This document shows positions 30,777-31,632 of a DNA stretch of 31,632 bases, piece after piece. Under the pieces are notes generated by a model. It did no database searches, had not been told where the DNA came from, and was given only the letters and a program-made list of their open reading frames with translations. The position numbers and the translations under genes were made by a program. The number at the start of each line of letters is the position of its first letter. Position 1 is the stretch's first letter. The stretch comes from Micavibrio sp. UBA1672. GTDB lineage: Bacteria; Pseudomonadota; Alphaproteobacteria; Micavibrionales; Micavibrionaceae. The stretch spans positions 1 to 31,632 of the forward strand of contig DCKO01000086.1 in assembly GCA_002320665.1 (NCBI GenBank), given 5' to 3'.

Positions 30777-31223
30777 ATGGAAGAATCAAAAATTGTTAAT
30801 GCTTTGGAAAGCTTGAAAAAACACCCTGATTTGTATCTTGGGTTAGATTTTGATAATACACAGTATTTTGACTTACAAAATAAGCTTCTTTCTAAAATAG
30901 TTATGGATGTATTTTTACTTGAAGTTAAGCCAATTACCTTAGACTTGATTAATGATATGTTTGTAGTGTTTTCAGAGGAGGATTGGTTAAAGAAAAGTTT
31001 AGGTGCTGATCTCACTACAGAGGAATTATTTTCAAGAATTGTTTCAATTCCTGAGGTCGGTGTTAATAATATGAGATCGGAAATAATGTTAACTGCTTAT
31101 GCAAGAAACGTTCTTGTTTCGAAAAAGGGAGATGTTACTATTATCAAAGGAAAATTTGAAGACACCTTTATTGCTGATTGTATAGCGAAGTATTCTTCAG
31201 GTTATTTTGTGGCTTTCAATTAA
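30777..31223 (+). CDS. Unknown soluble protein (148 aa)
   Basis: The ATG follows GAGG at 30765-30768. The product (MEESKIVNALESLKKHPDLYLGLDFDNTQYFDLQ...) is acidic, of mixed alpha/beta type, with no signal, membrane segment or known motif. It follows the truncated gene by 16 nt and ends at a strong terminator, so it was the last gene of the damaged operon. Size, acidity and position would suit an immunity or antitoxin partner, but I see no family evidence. Confidence 0.6.
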   Translation: MEESKIVNALESLKKHPDLYLGLDFDNTQYFDLQNKLLSKIVMDVFLLEVKPITLDLINDMFVVFSEEDWLKKSLGADLTTEELFSRIVSIPEVGVNNMRSEIMLTAYARNVLVSKKGDVTIIKGKFEDTFIADCIAKYSSGYFVAFN

Positions 31224-31234
31224 GTTATACCCCC

Positions 31235-31262
31235 AAACCCGCCCATGTTGGCGGGTTTTTTT
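31235..31262 (+). terminator. Intrinsic terminator after the 148-aa gene
   Basis: AAACCCGCC (31235-31243) pairs with GGCGGGTTT (31250-31258) and a T-run continues to 31262. It is a strong rho-independent terminator 11 nt after the stop. Confidence 0.92.
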
Positions 31263-31632
31263 GTACCTGTTATTTCTACCTTGTCTTGACCTCGATCACG
31301 CCGCCTTACTTTCTGTTTAGCGTTCCTTTGCTGACCTGTTAGCCACGCATCCGCAACACCCTTACCCCTCGATCTATCCAGCCCTAAAACCGTGATGCTG
31401 ATTTAGCCACCTTGGCATGATCTGTGTGTAAAAGAGTGCATTTATACATTCACAGAGTTATCCACGAAGCAGTCACTATCCATAAGTGAATTTTCTGGCA
31501 TGCGATTCGCGTGATTCGTACCATACATTGGTATGTAGTTTTTCGTGTAAATTTGAGTAATTCGAGTTTTTTCCGATGTCGACAATCGAGTATCCTTATT
31601 ATATGTCTGCACGAATTCTCTCCCGTTCACGT
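31263..31632. other. Region without a firm gene at the right edge
   Basis: A leftward frame (31630-31442) of 62 codons enters from the edge and could be the end of a larger gene, but has no recognisable motif. TTATCCACG (31458-31466) resembles a DnaA box. ATTCG recurs several times between 31500 and 31615, and CATAC-attg-GTATG (near 31521-31534) is a small inverted repeat. Nothing firmer is seen. Confidence 0.25.

Overview
This window looks like accessory DNA from a moderately AT-rich alphaproteobacterium. The best taxonomic evidence is a 46-nt 3' fragment of an initiator tRNA-Met with an alphaproteobacterial-type sequence, plus a tRNA-Pro(UGG) 3' fragment. I see no housekeeping genes. The window reads as a stack of mobile elements inserted next to one another and later damaged by an IS3-family insertion.

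Region A (1-8.2 kb) holds the start of an ArdA-like antirestriction gene, read leftward. Divergent from it is a complete type I restriction-modification operon, hsdR-hsdM-hsdS, whose genes overlap by 7 and 11 nt. Next come an XRE/ImmA-IrrE regulator-peptidase gene with its own palindrome and promoter, and two very small genes, each followed by an intrinsic terminator.

Region B (8.2-14.6 kb) is a conjugation-type module. It contains two small leftward genes, a four-helix membrane protein, a secreted protein with a divergent VWA-like part and a C-terminal beta domain, a VirD4/TraG-type coupling ATPase with an unusual C-terminal extension, and a basic coiled-coil protein. There is no relaxase and no mating-channel gene here, so the rest must lie to the left, act in trans, or be missing.

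Region C (14.6-19.55 kb) has three unrecognised cargo genes, a 37-aa membrane protein, a small XRE regulator with repeated candidate sites around it, a 59-aa gene, and a large serine recombinase. The last 14 codons of the recombinase are read from the tRNA-fMet fragment.

Region D (19.55-28.06 kb) starts with small membrane or secreted unknowns and a short leftward pair behind a perfect palindrome. It continues with a block read leftward: tyrosine integrase, unknown 244-aa gene, AlpA-like protein, primase-helicase. This order resembles P4-like phage satellites and related integrative elements. It ends at a tRNA-Pro fragment.

Region E (28.06-31.6 kb) begins with a second tyrosine integrase gene running away from the same tRNA-Pro fragment. 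It is cut after residue 273 by an IS3-family element. No target duplication is seen, and beyond the IS lies the tail of an unrelated gene, so an IS-linked deletion is likely. A 148-aa unknown gene and a strong terminator follow, then about 370 bp with no firm gene.

The least explained parts are the module around the coupling ATPase, the repeat-flanked satellite-like replication block, and the cargo genes. All functions are inferred from reading motifs; no database search was possible.
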